A stretch of DNA of 64,000 nt from Erythrocercus mccallii (taxonomy: Eukaryota > Chordata > Aves > Passeriformes > Dicruridae). Under the pieces are notes generated by a model. The model had not been told where the DNA came from, searched no databases, and saw only the letters and a list, made by a program, of their open reading frames with translations. The stretch is taken from contig VZRG01000362.1 of NCBI GenBank assembly GCA_013397435.1, positions 408,815-472,814 of the forward strand, written 5' to 3'. A program made the translations under genes and the position numbers. Each line of letters opens with the position of its first letter. Positions within the stretch are counted from its first letter, which is position 1. Below, piece after piece: positions 13,122-25,770 of this stretch.

Positions 13122-14496
13122 TCAAAGCCTTGAAACGCAAAGAAAGGGAAAGTTGGTACAATGCTCAGGAATGGGATTTTTATGGGTCCCGCTGGTGCTG
13201 CACTGGATTTTGGTAGTGTTTGAGGCTGGAGATGAACCAGGAACACACCTGGAGGAACAAAGGGGTCAGCCCCAGGCTCTTGCCTTTCACAGCAATCATT
13301 ACTGGGGCAAGTGAGGTGGGAAGAGCAGTGAGACAAAAGGAGAATGAGATCAGAGTTTGTTCACAGGCCACAAACCAATTTACCTTGAAATGATCCTTTC
13401 ATTAAACCCACGTCATCACCTCTAGCACACAGGATTGAATCCATGGAAATTGCGTGTAACATACTTTGCATTTATAGGGAAGAGGCTTGGCTATCAAATG
13501 ACCAAAAAAGAAGAAAGGTTAAAGAGCGTGACTTATTGAGCAGTGACCTTGAACTGTTCTTGCAAGAGATACGGTTTCCCTTAAGGAGCAGAAGCAACCT
13601 TTAAACCTCAGACCTTCATATTTACCTTTAGCCTTCTGGCTGCTCCTGACAAAGCTGCAGAAGAACAGTCCTGGACAGATCAGGTTTGCTCCACCCTTCT
13701 GATCAGCCTGGGATACATCTGGCCCTTCTCTGCCCTTTGCACCTAGGTTCCATTTGCTCTAAAGGGGCAACTTCCCAAGGTCAGGCATAGGCACTGCTTT
13801 TTCAGACCCCTCCCAGTCATCAACTCAGATTACTTTGGATCTCCATCAAACAGGAGCCAGTTGATCTCCTCCAACTCACCACCACAAGATCTCTTATCTG
13901 TGTTTATCCTGTGTGCAGGGTTGCCCTACAAAGCAATGACAAATATCTTTCCAGATCAATGGCTCCTGCTTGGAAAATGAATGTCCTGGATTAGCCTTGG
14001 ACATTTGGGTAGCAGTAGGGCACCATTATCCTGCAGCTATACTCTTGTCTGTGGACATTATCTCTTCATTTTTATCTGTTGCAGACTAAACCAGCATTGA
14101 TCAGAAGGAAAAGTCTGTACATGATTTGCCGGCTTGGTGTCATCAGAGCTGTTACTAAACACCTCCCCTTGAAAGAATTTCTCTTCTGCTTTCATTCCAT
14201 CAAGAATGCCACCTTTTCCAAAAGAGACTGTAACACACTGCTGCAAACTTCATCCACCCAAAGGCTGGATATCCATCAGTCTTCCCTTCTCTCTACATAT
14301 TCCAGAATTTTCTCTGTGTTTTCCACAGCTTGTTGATCTTCCGTTGGGAGAAAAAATAAATATGAGCTATGATAAAATGCTATTGACTCAAAAATACTGA
14401 ATACAATTCTGGTATTTCTCTCATGATTTTCCTGATTCATACCAATCCTGACCTTCAAACTCCTTCATATTCTACGCTCTTCCATGGGATGATCCC

Positions 14497-14513
14497 TTTT
14501 TTTTTTTTTTTTT
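14497..14513. repeat. Poly-T tract
   Basis: Seventeen consecutive T residues; no transposon adjoins it. Confidence 0.9.
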
Positions 14514-14679
14514 AATAGTAGGCAAGTGTCCACTAAGGACCATTTGCTTGATCTTACATAAGTGAACTCATTAAGATGGAGACCTCCATCAAAATGGGGA
14601 CCTTCAAAACAAACTCAGCCAAAACACCAGTTTGCTGTTTCCTGGCTCCCTTCTTGAAAGAGCAGTGCCAAAAAGAAAA

Positions 14680-14735
14680 AAATAAAATAAAATAAAATAA
14701 AATAAAATAAAATAAAATAAAATAAAATAAAATAA
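14680..14735. repeat. (AAAAT)11 microsatellite
   Basis: About eleven uninterrupted AAAAT-type units, preceded by an A-rich stretch. Confidence 0.92.
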
Positions 14736-15369
14736 GCCATACTTCACAGGAACAGCATCAAGCAGAACCCTTCCACAGGATGCTGTAAAAAATTTGCCAC
14801 GAGTCTCAGAATCACAAAGGCCAGGATCTCTTAGCTAAGTATCATGGCCCATAGGTATGGAAAAATGTCCCACTGTTTTAAGAGTGCTACAATGCCTTCT
14901 CACAATGGAGCAGATAAAAAAGAGCACTGCAGCTTTAACTTTATATTTCTGGCTTTTGTTGGCTGAAGCCAGATCCTTGGTGTTATTTTAATGCAGCAGC
15001 AAAGAGCTGCATTTAATACATGATAGGCTCAAGATGCCTCTTTTTTTTCCCCCCCAGTTTTTTATATGTGTGCTGAATATCCAGCATGTAATTGAAAAAG
15101 GAAAAGGAGCTGCTTGTTTGCTGCCTGATCCAGGAATGATTAAAGGTAGAAGTTTTTCAGGCATTACTGACAGAAAGGGTATAGTTAAAGCTGCTTTAAA
15201 AAAAAAAGAAAGCCTTCATAAAGAGCCACTACTCAAACCGCTATTAAAAGCAGGGAGTGAAATGCAGCTTCTTCACCAATTACTGCGAGGAGTGTACACC
15301 TTAAAGCACTCTTTGAATTGTGTCCTCCGGGGCTGGCAGCTCCCCAGCCCGGCAGCCTGGGCCAGGCTC

Positions 15370-15385
15370 TGTGTGTGTGTGTGTG
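15370..15385. repeat. Short (TG)8 run
   Basis: Eight TG units in a moderately GC-rich stretch. Confidence 0.8.
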
Positions 15386-15959
15386 CTGGGGCTCTCCAAC
15401 CGGTGCCAGCCCATTCAGGGCTACATTAGTGCTGCAGGGGGGGCCACAGCGCTGCACCAACTTCACTCCCTGCTTGTTGTTTGCCACCCATTTACAGCTG
15501 AACCCTCTGTGCAGAGACAGCTCTAAATGACTCTCTGCACCTCTTCACCAAGCCACTTGTTTTTGTCGTTTCTTTCTCTTTTTTAAAAAAAAAAATAATC
15601 CAGAGGAAATAATTGATAAACCCAACACCATCCACCTTAAAGGCAAATGCATATATCCACCTGGTTAAAATTCCTCCTCTTTCTATTTTCCATCTCCCTA
15701 TATCCATTTTGTTCGGCACTGTTTAAACAATACTTCATCAAATGCAGCCCGAAGCAAATAAAAAGCACAGTAGAGTAAATAAAAAGTTAAAAAAAAAAAA
15801 AATCACAGGCTGGAGGGTAAGTACTTTTATTCCTGTACTTTCATTGCTTGGGGGAATTATTATTCCATTGCTGGTTTCAGGAGGCGGGGGGGAGTGGTGG
15901 GGGGGTGAAAGGACAGCCATGTTATTCGTGAAATGGATTGCTCCTCTCACTGCTTTTCA

Positions 15960-16560
15960 CTCCTCTGGGTTCTCAAAAGTCCAATGATTACAACAAAGTG
16001 TGGCCATCTATTCCGTCTTATTGACAAAGGTCCTTAATTACTGCTGCACCAGTAATACCTGCTATTAAATTCTGCTAAACAGAGGCTGCAAATTAGCCGT
16101 GGATCCCGGTAACCTTTTGTGTGTAATTACAGGCAGCGGGATTGACGCTGAGGCTACAGCACTGACCCGAGTCACAGCAATGGGAAACCTTTGTTTATCA
16201 CCTGTGGTGGGGGCCAAAATGTGAAATTAAAAGCTCTCCATCAGTGGAAGGCCTTTGGAAGCCCGGGAAAGCAACAGGAAGGCAAAAAGCAAACTGCTCT
16301 GTATTTATCACCGACTTCTCCAATTGCTGTTTAAACTCGCGGCTCATTAACCTGGGGGGCTGCTCCAGCGCGCCAGGCGTGCAAAGTTTAAAATGGCAAA
16401 AATTTAGGTTGTCTTTTTGAGGTGTTCTGTATTTCATCCAGGCCTTTAACCTGCATTTAAGAGCCCGTTTGCTGCACTTGCTGACTCTAAACACGTTGCG
16501 GTGATGCGAAACCAAACCCGTCAATGCGCAAACGTTTTGCATTTCCTTGGCAGGAGGCAA
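15960..16560. promoter_or_regulatory. Candidate conserved non-coding element
   Basis: A repeat-free stretch with CpGs kept outside any CpG island (for example AACACGTTGCGGTGATGCG near 16490) and a GTAATTACA homeodomain-type core near 16125. This pattern is common in ancient enhancers of homeobox deserts. Confidence 0.35.
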
Positions 16561-19189
16561 GGGAGTGGGGAGCCATGGTCTGCTTCCAAAGGGTTTCAGT
16601 GTGAGCCCATCCTGGGGGCACTGGAACCTTCACCAGCCATGGATCCACTCTGCTCAGCTCTGCATGCCCCGGTCCGGGTGGGATGGGCATCTCTTTTGGT
16701 ACCCTGGTGTGCTCCTGGGAGCACCCACTACACCTGTAGATGCAACCTCAGTGCTACCACAGCTACACCAGAAAAGCAGTGCTGTAGTTCTTTGAGTTGT
16801 ATTGTCCTTTCACAGGGTTTTATAAACCAAGCTCCTTGGAAAGGTGACATGGGCAAGTATCTCCTACAGTTTCCTGTCTCCCTCTTTTTTCTTTCCTCAT
16901 CCCCAGCCTTAACACCTGACTGGTGAGCTTGTTCTACTGCTCAACAACCTTTTCAGTAAAAAAGTTTCCATCATATCCAATCCAGTCCTGATTCCCTGAC
17001 ACACTATAGAGCAAGAACACCCATCAGAGATGGAACCAGGCTCTCACCTGGCTGCCAGGGCCCAGGAGAAAAGCAGGTCTGAACATCCACGAGTGGATAT
17101 CGGATGGGCATCCTTGAGATGATGCCAAGGAGAAATTGCAGAGAGCAGGATTCAACTGGCTGTATTTCAGCATAAATAGCAGTTCCCACATAATTTTTAG
17201 ACAAGCAACTAATGGATCCTGACTTTGTAAACAATTAATTTATGAGGAACTCTCAAGGACTCTGGTGCAAACCGTGAAATCCTCACCCCAGCAGCACTTT
17301 CCCTTCTCCCAGCAGGTAGGACCTTCTGCTTAAAGCTCCCCATTAATTCAGGTCTCTGGCCTGGGTCCTGTGGCTGCTGTTCACATCTTTCCTCTCTCTC
17401 TAACACCACGCAATCAAACACAGGGCTCTGAAGTTCTTTAATGCTTTATATGGGCTCATTTCTGCAAGTTACTGAACAATCAGGGTAGAGTGCACAGCAC
17501 TTTGCAGTTCTGAGGCAAAGATGAGGTTCCCTAAGGAATAAATTTGATTCTGTCCAGAGGCCTTGAACTAGAGTCATTCCAGCCCCAAAGTCCTAACTTA
17601 GCACTATTTTGGAGACATTAGTGATATTAAGGGCAGGTATTTCTGAGTTTTTAAGGATGAAGTGGCAGAGCATTACAGCATTACCTTATTCCAGACAGAG
17701 ATACAACCCCCAGCCCTGCTCAGAGGGCAGCCAAGTGACCCCTCTGAAATGCAGAGACCTGATCCTTCACACCTGAGCAGTCATCCTGGCTTTGCCCTAC
17801 CTTGCTGGGCTTTACCAACACAGCCAAAATGTGCAGGGGCACATCCAGGCTCCAGCTGCAAGCTGTAAAATTTGTACCTCACAGAAAATAAGAGGGGGAA
17901 AGAATTATCCCAAGCCAAGCAAAAAAACGTGGTCCTTGATCCAAGTCTCAGGATGGATTGGGAGCATTAGAGAGATTCACCATTGTGGTAGAATCTTGCC
18001 TCCATGTACAGAAATGTATATTTTTACAGCGAGGAGACCCCTCTGTTAAGTTAACATCTATAAAACTATTTTTATATTTTTTAAAAATTCTGAAGCATTG
18101 CTGACAGTTAAAGCTGTTGGTGTCATAATCGCTTGAAATCCCAAAGTCTGAGCTCCTGGAGCCTTTATGAGAGGCTGTGCTGACCTCTCCCTGTATTCCT
18201 CAGGAAATAAACTAACTCTCCTGGATTCAGAAAATAGTTTGAAAATTAGATCTGGAAGCTTTAAACCCAAAAGACAAATAAAAGGAAATCATACCTCATT
18301 AGTTTTTGGAGTAAAAAGGGTTTTTTTCCATAGATTCATTTTTGGTGAACACTTAATATTTTATAGTATGTGAGCTTAGCAATGTCAGAAATCATGTTAT
18401 AGAAATGTACTTATTACATTTTCGCACAGTTTCATGTGATAATGATACCACACAACCTGAGAATTATTACAGGAGAATGTTTTTTCAATTAACAATGTTA
18501 AGCATTACTGAGTGATGTTATAAATCATCGGTTTTAACTCTCCCCAAAACATTCACTTGGCATTAGATTCTACTTCTGGAGAAACTCTCCATGACCATAT
18601 CCTAAGTCACCAAATAAATAATGCAGACACCAAAGAAACTGGCAGAAACTGAGGGAAGAGACCTTCTTTTTATGGCTTGTGAATATTTGCATTCTTAACA
18701 AATTTTTGAGACGCAAATTGCGTATTAGAAGACGTGCTATAAAATAAATATGAAATAAAAAGTCCATCCCTCCTTCTTTCTGATCATTTCTTGAGAAAAT
18801 TCTCAAAAGAACCCCAAATAGCATTTTATCTGAAAGTAGTTTACTGGGGTAATTTGCACTTCATTGACTTTTGGGTTTAAAAATTAGGCATCTGCCTTAA
18901 CCTTTCTAGATTTTTCATCACAAGATGCCTCCAGACAGCAGGAGTTCTTATCCTGACCCATGTGCTGCTCCCCAAAGCTTCCTCTCTCCACTCGAAGTGC
19001 TCAGACAGTCCAGGTGCAAGGTTAGAAAAAACATTTAACTTTTGAACAATTTAAAATAACCTCCATGAATCACAACCTATTGTAGGCTCAGACTAGGCAG
19101 CATTTTTTAAAAGTTGCCTTAAATCTTCCCCTTTTCAGTCAAAGTTTTTTACCCTTTATGTTGGAGGGGTTCCTCTGAGACGCTGCAGC
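16561..19189. other. No gene recognised
   Basis: Unique DNA apart from a possible CR1 scrap near 16.95 kb. Only short chance frames. Confidence 0.6.
16930..16995 (-). mobile_element. Possible degraded CR1 fragment
   Basis: CTCAACAACCTTTTCAGTAA followed by AGTTTCCATCATATCCAATC resembles a reversed CR1 tail but is short and diverged. Confidence 0.35.
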
Positions 19190-19526
19190 ATCTTCTGCAA
19201 CCTAAAGGGAGATACAAGAGAGCTGGAGAGGGACTTTTTGCAAGAACATGAAGTGACAGCAGGAAGGGGAATGGCTTTAAGCTGAAAGAGAGTAGATTTA
19301 GATGGGATATTGGGAAGAAATTCCTCCTTGTGAGGGTGGGCAGGGGCTGGCCCAGGGTGCCCAGAGCAGCTGTGGCTGCCCCTGGATCCCTGGCAGTGCC
19401 CAAGGCCAGGTTGGACACTGGGGCTGGAGCAGCCTGGGACAGTGGGAGGTGTCCCTGCCATGGCAGGGGTGGCACTGGGTGTGTTTTAAGGTCCTTCCCA
19501 ACCCAAACCAGTCCATGTTTTCATGA
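19190..19526 (+). mobile_element. CR1 LINE 3' end, plus strand
   Basis: Typical CR1 tail: CTAAAGGGAGATACAAGAGA, GCTGGAGAGGGACTTTTTGC, CTTGTGAGGGTGGGCAGGGG, and an end at AAGGTCCTTCCCAACCCAAA then TTCATGATT. It is 5'-truncated, as most CR1 copies are. Confidence 0.9.
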
Positions 19527-20379
19527 TTTAGGGGCATGATCTGAAGCTGATGAAGCTCAGCTGGGAGATGCCCCTCTGGTGCCTTTATCAGCTGATTTGA
19601 ACACCCACCACCACCACCTTTCTCAGGGGCACATCTCGCCTCCAAGCAGAGCCTTCATGAGCATCCCTGATTTTAATAAAGCAAGATTTAACAACAAAAC
19701 TATTGCCTGATGATGGGGGCTGCCCAATTGCCCCACAGAGACCTTGCAACAGCTCCAGCCCAAGCCACCTTAACCACCTTGTGCAGGCACATTCAGCTGT
19801 CCTCATCACCATCATTTGACCTTTACTCTGCCAGAATTTCACCCTTTGTCAATGGGCTTTATGTTAGCATTTGCCAACTGCTCCTTAAAATATTAAAACT
19901 ACAACCATGAGCTTCCAGAGCGGGATGAAAGTTGAGATTTTTTTTCCTTCTCACTTAAAATGCCCTGAAGTCCCAGAAGACACTGCAAATATATGTGGTA
20001 CTTCACAGCCCAGATGGCCAACACAAACCTTTGTAAACTGCTTGCCTATCAAAATCATATTTGGACTTGTGCTCCGTAAGTATGTGCAAAATTTACATTA
20101 CAAAAGATGCAGTATGACATCGAAAAAGAGTTACTACAACTGTTCTCAACCACTGCAATGTGGAAAAGGGGCCTCCAAGGATTATTTTTATCGCCCTTAG
20201 GACTCCTGTTTTGAAGTGCCTCAGCATGACAGCAGAAAACCTACAATTAAATATTGAAATCACCATAGCAGTATTTTTTAAGGAAAAAAGAACTTCAAGA
20301 GACCTTTTTAGAAACTGAGTGCCTCCTCATCACATCACACATGCTAGCGAAATAATTTTAAAATAAAAAGGTAATCTAA
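19527..20379. other. No gene recognised
   Basis: AT-rich unique DNA; no coding or repeat signal. Confidence 0.55.
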
Positions 20380-21180
20380 ATTTTATATTGCCCTGGATGT
20401 AATAAGCTCCCGGTGAGCAGAGTAATATCGCCGTAAAATATGAAAGTGCAATGTGCTTTTTGATTACATCAGGGCTTTCTATTTGCCACTTTAATCCTTA
20501 GAATTCAGCTGTTCCCTGTTCGGTCCTTTTACATCATCCTTAGCCAATCTGTCAAACATTTCAGACAGCCAAACCAATTTTCAGATTGTTCAGGACTTTG
20601 CCACAAGCATCGTGTGCTGTTAATAAGATTTTCATTTGGAGTGATGCCATGTCGTCCATGTTTCCCATTGTATATAAATACTGAGATTTAATGGCTCCAG
20701 GTTTTGTTTAATGTTAACATCAACAATAAAAAAAGGGAGGTTCTCAAACGCCGAGCCCCATAGTGAAATGCACTAGTGACAGCTATTTGCAAGGTTAATG
20801 TTGTGGAAAACAACATCCATCTTTGAAACAGTTTCATTAGCCCCATACAGCTGACCTCTCCACATAATGTTGTCAAATGTGACGTGCATCAGATTATTGG
20901 GAATATGGAGATCAATAAATATGCAACACCAGTGCTCAGAACGCTCCTGGCATCGTAGCCATACAAACGCCATCCAGCATCCCAAAGAGAAGCTGTCATC
21001 TGTCAAATCTACAGGCAAATAGACAGGCTTAAGGGGAAAGCCATCGGTGAGGGCAAAATACATAAGCAAAGATGAATGTGGGAGTGCAAAGTCAGGGTTC
21101 TGATGCATTACGGCTCCAAAGGAAAAACTCCAGATAAACACTTTAGAGCAAGACTTGCCTTATTTGTTGTGTTAAATGGA
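20380..21180. promoter_or_regulatory. Candidate conserved non-coding element
   Basis: About 800 bp without repeats or low-complexity runs, with scattered CpGs (ATATCGCCGTAAAATATG near 20427, TGTCGTCCATG near 20650) and a TATATAAATA at about 20671. A frame on the minus strand (20773-21141) shows no domain. Confidence 0.35.
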
Positions 21181-21246
21181 AACCCCTCCACGAGGCACCT
21201 TCCTCATTTCATGTACCCACTGCTTCCCCCAGTGCTGCTCTTGTCA

Positions 21247-21659
21247 TAAAATCACAGAATTACAGAATCCTTTAGGTTGGAAAAGCCCCCCAAGGTCACC
21301 GAGTCCAACCATTGCCCCACATCCCCAAGTGCCACATCCACACAGCTTTTAAATCCCTCCAGGGATGGGCACTCCAACACTACCCTGGATGCTTGACCAT
21401 CCTTTCTGTGAAGGAATTTTCTCTAAAACCAATCTAAACCTCCTCTGGCTAATCTTGAGGCCGTTCCCTCTGCTCCTGTCCCTGTTCCCTGGGAGCAGAG
21501 CCCGACCCCCCCGGCTGTCCCCTCCTGGCAGGGAGTTGTGCAGAGCCACAAGGGCCCCCCTGAGCCTCCTTTGCTCCAGCCTGAGCCCCTTCCCAGCTCC
21601 CTCAGCCCCTCCTGGGGCTCCAGACCCTTCATCACCTTCTTGCCTTGTCCCCCACAGTG
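21247..21659 (-). mobile_element. CR1 LINE 3' end, minus strand
   Basis: The plus strand shows the reverse complement of a CR1 tail: AATCACAGAATTACAGAATC, TTTAGGTTGGAAAAGCCC, CGAGTCCAACCATTG, then TGTTCCCTGGGAGCAGAGC and TCCTGGCAGGGAGTTGTGCA. It is 5'-truncated at about 21659. Confidence 0.92.
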
Positions 21660-23196
21660 TGCCCTGTCAGGATCACCAGTTCTGGCACGCTCCAGGTCTG
21701 CAAACACAGCTTAAGAATGGGCTCCCAAGGACAGGAAGGGCGTGTTTGGATGTAGTAGCTCCCACAGAAGTCACCATGATGTGATAATATAAAACTAAAT
21801 AATGAAAAGAATAATATTTCCTCTTAATTTTTGAAATAAATTCTATTGACATCAAGTTCATCCTGGTCTTAAACCAGCGTACAACTCAGCAGCAGATAGA
21901 GAAATCAATGTATGTCACATCATCAGTACACTTTGTCTTCAGATCCAAAGATCTGAAGATATGGAGCAGTGGAAGAATTAAAGAGAGGGTTTGGGAGCTG
22001 ATTTCAAAAGAGAGGAAGAATACCAGTACCTTGTATCACTGAGCTCCCAGTAATTTCAACCCAAAAATGAAGGTGCAAAGATCCATCCTACCTGGACTTT
22101 GACTTTTAGGGACTAAAAATACCTGATTGCCTTTTTTCATTGTTTCTGTACGTATGGCGTGGTTCTCATTTCCTTGTCCTAGATAATTGGGAAGTAATGC
22201 CCAGCTCACAGCTTTGGTGGGGCCGCCAAGGTGATGAAATCCTGCAATAAATGCAGGTGGTGGGATGCAATAAATGATGCAATAAATCAGTGGTGGGAAT
22301 CACTCTCTGAGTGAGAGCTGAAAACTCCCCCCAAACCCAGAGAATGACACATCTGTAAACAGCACCTTCTGCCAAGGTGTACATGTATATTAAACAGTTA
22401 CAACGAGAACGTGCTGTCCAATTAAAGAGCCAACACATTGGGGTTCTGGGAGATTTTTTTTTTCCTTATGTGGTTTTTAAAAACACTGCTCTGAAGTTGT
22501 GGAAAAAAGGAGAACAAACAGAAAGCAGAAAGGTATTTTTGAAGTATACAGTTATAAGGTGCTTGGCTGATAATTTGCAACCTTGGTACACAACATACCT
22601 TTTAGCAAGGCTATTTATTTCTCGGGGAGAATGCTACAGTACTTACGATAAAGGCCTCTGTTGGACCTCTTCATCAATAGCAAACCTTTAAGCACAGCAC
22701 ATTTCATAAATAGGAGTTCCACTAACACAGACTTCAAAAGGATAGAACCTGATAATTCAAAAATAGAGCTATATTAAGTGTTCCAACAGTCCATCCATAA
22801 AAGCAGCCTCCAAACGCCTCCTCTGTGCAGCATGACAGTCTATTAGAATAATGGCAGGGGAAAGCATAATTACAAGTAATCATTGGTTGGAAAGGAGCTA
22901 GTTGTTTTTGTAGAGTAAAATGCCTGACTGAACCCAGCGGAAAATGCAGTGCTGGTTCTAGCACCCAGGGCAGGCAGCCACAGAAAATAATCAGGGCACA
23001 AACCTTGAGTGATCAGGGTTTGGTTTTTTTTAAACCCCTATGGATCGCCTAATATTTTCCTGGTGAATTGCTGTTAATTTGCTGCCACAGCTTAAGTCCA
23101 GTTACAATATTATTGCTGCTGGTTGGGTGGTGACATCCCTCCAGCTGGAAGATCCATGACTTAATGACTTTCTTCTCATCAATGTGAAGATGTCCC
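21660..23196. other. No gene recognised
   Basis: Unique DNA, with three spaced copies of GCAATAAAT near 22.24-22.29 kb. No gene evidence. Confidence 0.55.
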
Positions 23197-23275
23197 TTCT
23201 TACGGCAGGGAGGTTGGACCAGATGAGCTTTAGAGGTCCCTTCCACCCTAAACTGTTCTGTGCTTCTATGATTTT
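23197..23275 (+). mobile_element. CR1 LINE terminal fragment, plus strand
   Basis: About 80 bp match the extreme CR1 3' end: GGTTGGACCAGATGAGC, TTAGAGGTCCCTTCCACCC and TTCTATGATTTTA. Confidence 0.8.
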
Positions 23276-23699
23276 AAGACAAAACATCTCCACTAACCAC
23301 CATTTTTGACCCATTCAAAACCCTTCCTGCAGACTATAAAGGTAGCTCAGTTACTTGTGTGAGAAAGTTCAGCAGGGTCTCACAGTTCTCCTCCCTTTCC
23401 CCATCAACGCAGGGCTTGGGGATTTGTCTCCAAGAGCCTAGAGGTAAAAACAACCTGTGTTGGCAGGGAGGTGAGCTCCAGAAACCCCACCTCTGATGGT
23501 TCCTTCTCTCTTCTGTTTTCTGTTTTCTGAATGCTCTGCCCTCACTCCCACCTCCCTTGTACTGCCACACGAACCAGTCATCGTGATCCACCAGGTGGGA
23601 GTGGGAGATTTGCTGCTGACTTCAGTGAAGGTGGCACTTTGGGGTTTAATCCCATAAATCTGTCTCTGGGATTTTTTATGGTTATCCTTGCTAGAGTTG

Positions 23700-24153
23700 T
23701 GATGCCTTGGGAAGGCTGACCTGGAACTGAGAGTGGACAGAGCTAGAGAATAAAGTAGATATTTATTAAAAGGCCTTTAAGGATACACCTTGAGCAGGAC
23801 AGGGCCTGACCAGGGCTACACCCAAGGTGGACTAAGAATGGTCACAAAATGGCTGAGCGGTCACAAGGTCTTACATTTTTATAAGTTTTGGTCCATTTGC
23901 ATATTGAGGTTTAATTGTCCAATTACAGCTGCAGATTATGAAGTCCCATCCTTCTTGTTGTCTCTCTTCAGCCTAGAGTTGTTTGTGCTTTCGGGCCTGA
24001 AAACCATTGTAATCATTGTCCTTGGTGTCCAGCAGGAAAAGGATTTGTTTTGTGTCCCTGCTCTGTGCAGAGCTGACACTGAATGTGAGCTCAGAGCTGC
24101 ACCCTGGGCAGCACAGAGCCTGCAATACAGGGAAGATAAAACTGAAGGCATCA
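23700..24153 (-). mobile_element. Solo LTR of an endogenous retrovirus, minus strand
   Basis: The element is 454 bp with matching inverted ends, TGATGCCTT at the left and AAGGCATCA at the right. Read on the minus strand it has a TATA-like TATAAAA (complement near 23880) followed by AATAAA at 23767-23762, in the order expected for U3 then R. There are no internal genes, so it is a solo LTR left by recombination. The flanks (AGTTG and GCTGT) do not form a clear target duplication. Confidence 0.8.
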
Positions 24154-24239
24154 GCTGTACATCTCAATAAGCTCTACGTGCCCCCTCCAACCTGCTCTAG
24201 GGGGCCCCAGCCCGGATTGTGAGGCCAAGGAACTGAAAA

Positions 24240-25400
24240 ATTCACCTGGCATTGCATTCCTCACCTTCCTCGCCTTTTTAAAACCCAGCAGTTTCCCCGA
24301 GAACACCCTTGGACCAATCGAGCAATTATAATTGCACCACCGAGTGCCAATCACTTTATTCATTCTGCCAGGAAGGATGAGCAACTCTTCTGTATTCAAT
24401 GTGTAGAAAGCACCTTTGTAGACAGGGCTGTGCCTCCTCGCTGGCATGATAATGCTTTTATGGTAAAAACACCTCTTTGTGAGGATAGTCCCATTAGAAA
24501 TGATCTGCTTAGTCACAGCCAGCGCCTGCTGAAAAGTTTCAATGTTCATTACATTAGCTAGTCTTAAAAATGGAATGCAAACCAATTTTAATCAATATGG
24601 AGTAATAAATAAATATTAAGGAACTATAGCACTAATGTACAGGTAGCCTAATTAAAGTAACAGCATTTGCTGCACTCACATACCTTAATTTTCCCTGCAA
24701 AATCCTTATTGAACCACTACTTTTTTAAAAAAATTACATTTGCAATTAGAAACACTGAAGTTACATTATCGATTTTCTGCTAAAAACCTTTTTAGTAAAC
24801 AAGCACAAACTACATTCATTAAATGTAAGTGCTTGGAGCTATGGTGTGAAATTCAATTCAGCCATTATCATGAATTACACTGATTATTGCTGTAATTATT
24901 TTCTCTTGGATACAACTGCATTTCTGTTCCTTGCTAGTTGTGTTGGACATATAACCATGTTCATTTTATAGCTAATAATACTCAACTGTAGTTTCAGCAA
25001 TTACTATCACTTATACAAATCATTAAGTTAAGCTATGGGTAGCTAGCAAAATTTAAAAAAAAAAAAAAGGTAGGTAAAACATCCTTTTATTTTTTACCTC
25101 TAAAATAACTAATGGCATTAGCAACAGAGGAAAATTACCAGTGTTAAATGATTTACATTAGAAAAAGCGATCATCTGTGATACACTTTCACTGGTATTTC
25201 GGTGACAGGGAACTCATAATTCTCCATTCAAACCCCAGGCAAACTATCCTTTTACCACACAGGCCAATAGAATAATCCCTTTTTAAAAGTTTAGCTCTTA
25301 AGGGAACAAATTTCTTTTGAGGGTCATGTACAGACCTACAGGTCCTAACCAACATTAAATACCCCAATAATTAGATCCATTAAAACAATAAATTTCAGAG
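24240..25400. promoter_or_regulatory. Candidate conserved non-coding block with homeodomain cores
   Basis: About 1.1 kb, AT-rich and repeat-free between the LTR and the CR1 fragments. It contains the perfect 14-bp palindrome GCAATTATAATTGC at 24322-24335 and TAATTA at 24649-24654. Such texture is typical of developmental enhancers. Confidence 0.4.
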
Positions 25401-25519
25401 ATTAGTTCAAGCATGATAACAAAAAAAATGTCTTAAAGTTTGAGATCCTTTCCCAAAACCCAATACTGCAATCCAGAGATTGTGTTGCCAGCAAGGGTTG
25501 TTGCACTTTTCAGCCCATC

Positions 25520-25684
25520 TAAATTTATCCCCTTTCACCTTAAACCCATTCCCCCTTGTCCTGTCATTCCAGACCCTTCTCCACAGTCCCTTTCCAGCTC
25601 TTTTGGAGTCTCTTTAGATACTGGAAGGGGCTCCAAGGTCTCCCTGGAGCTTCCCCTTCTCCCAGGTTGTCTTCATAGAGGACA
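25520..25684 (-). mobile_element. Old CR1 LINE fragment, minus strand
   Basis: CCCCCTTGTCCTGTCATTCC, TTTAGATACTGGAAGGGG, AAGGTCTCCCTGGAGCTTCC and GGTTGTCTTCATAGAGGAC follow the reverse complement of the CR1 tail in order. It is more diverged than the copies at 21.2 and 44.3 kb. Confidence 0.75.
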
Positions 25685-25770
25685 CAAGGAGAAGTTTTGA
25701 CCTGGAGGTATTTTTAGCAAAGGAGGCATTTATGCAACGTGTTGGCCATATCAGCATTCAGAATTTCTTT

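Larger units (their letters stand above)
13122..15959. other. No gene recognised
   Basis: Unique DNA holding the poly-T, AAAAT and TG repeats listed separately, plus an A-rich tract near 15.59 kb. No coding signal. Confidence 0.6.

Noticed and set aside
12745..13314. 189-codon plus-strand frame
   Set aside because: It lies across a CR1 fragment in a region that does not encode the CR1 protein.
20668..20680. TATATAAATA as a gene promoter
   Set aside because: No exon, CpG island or open frame follows on either strand.
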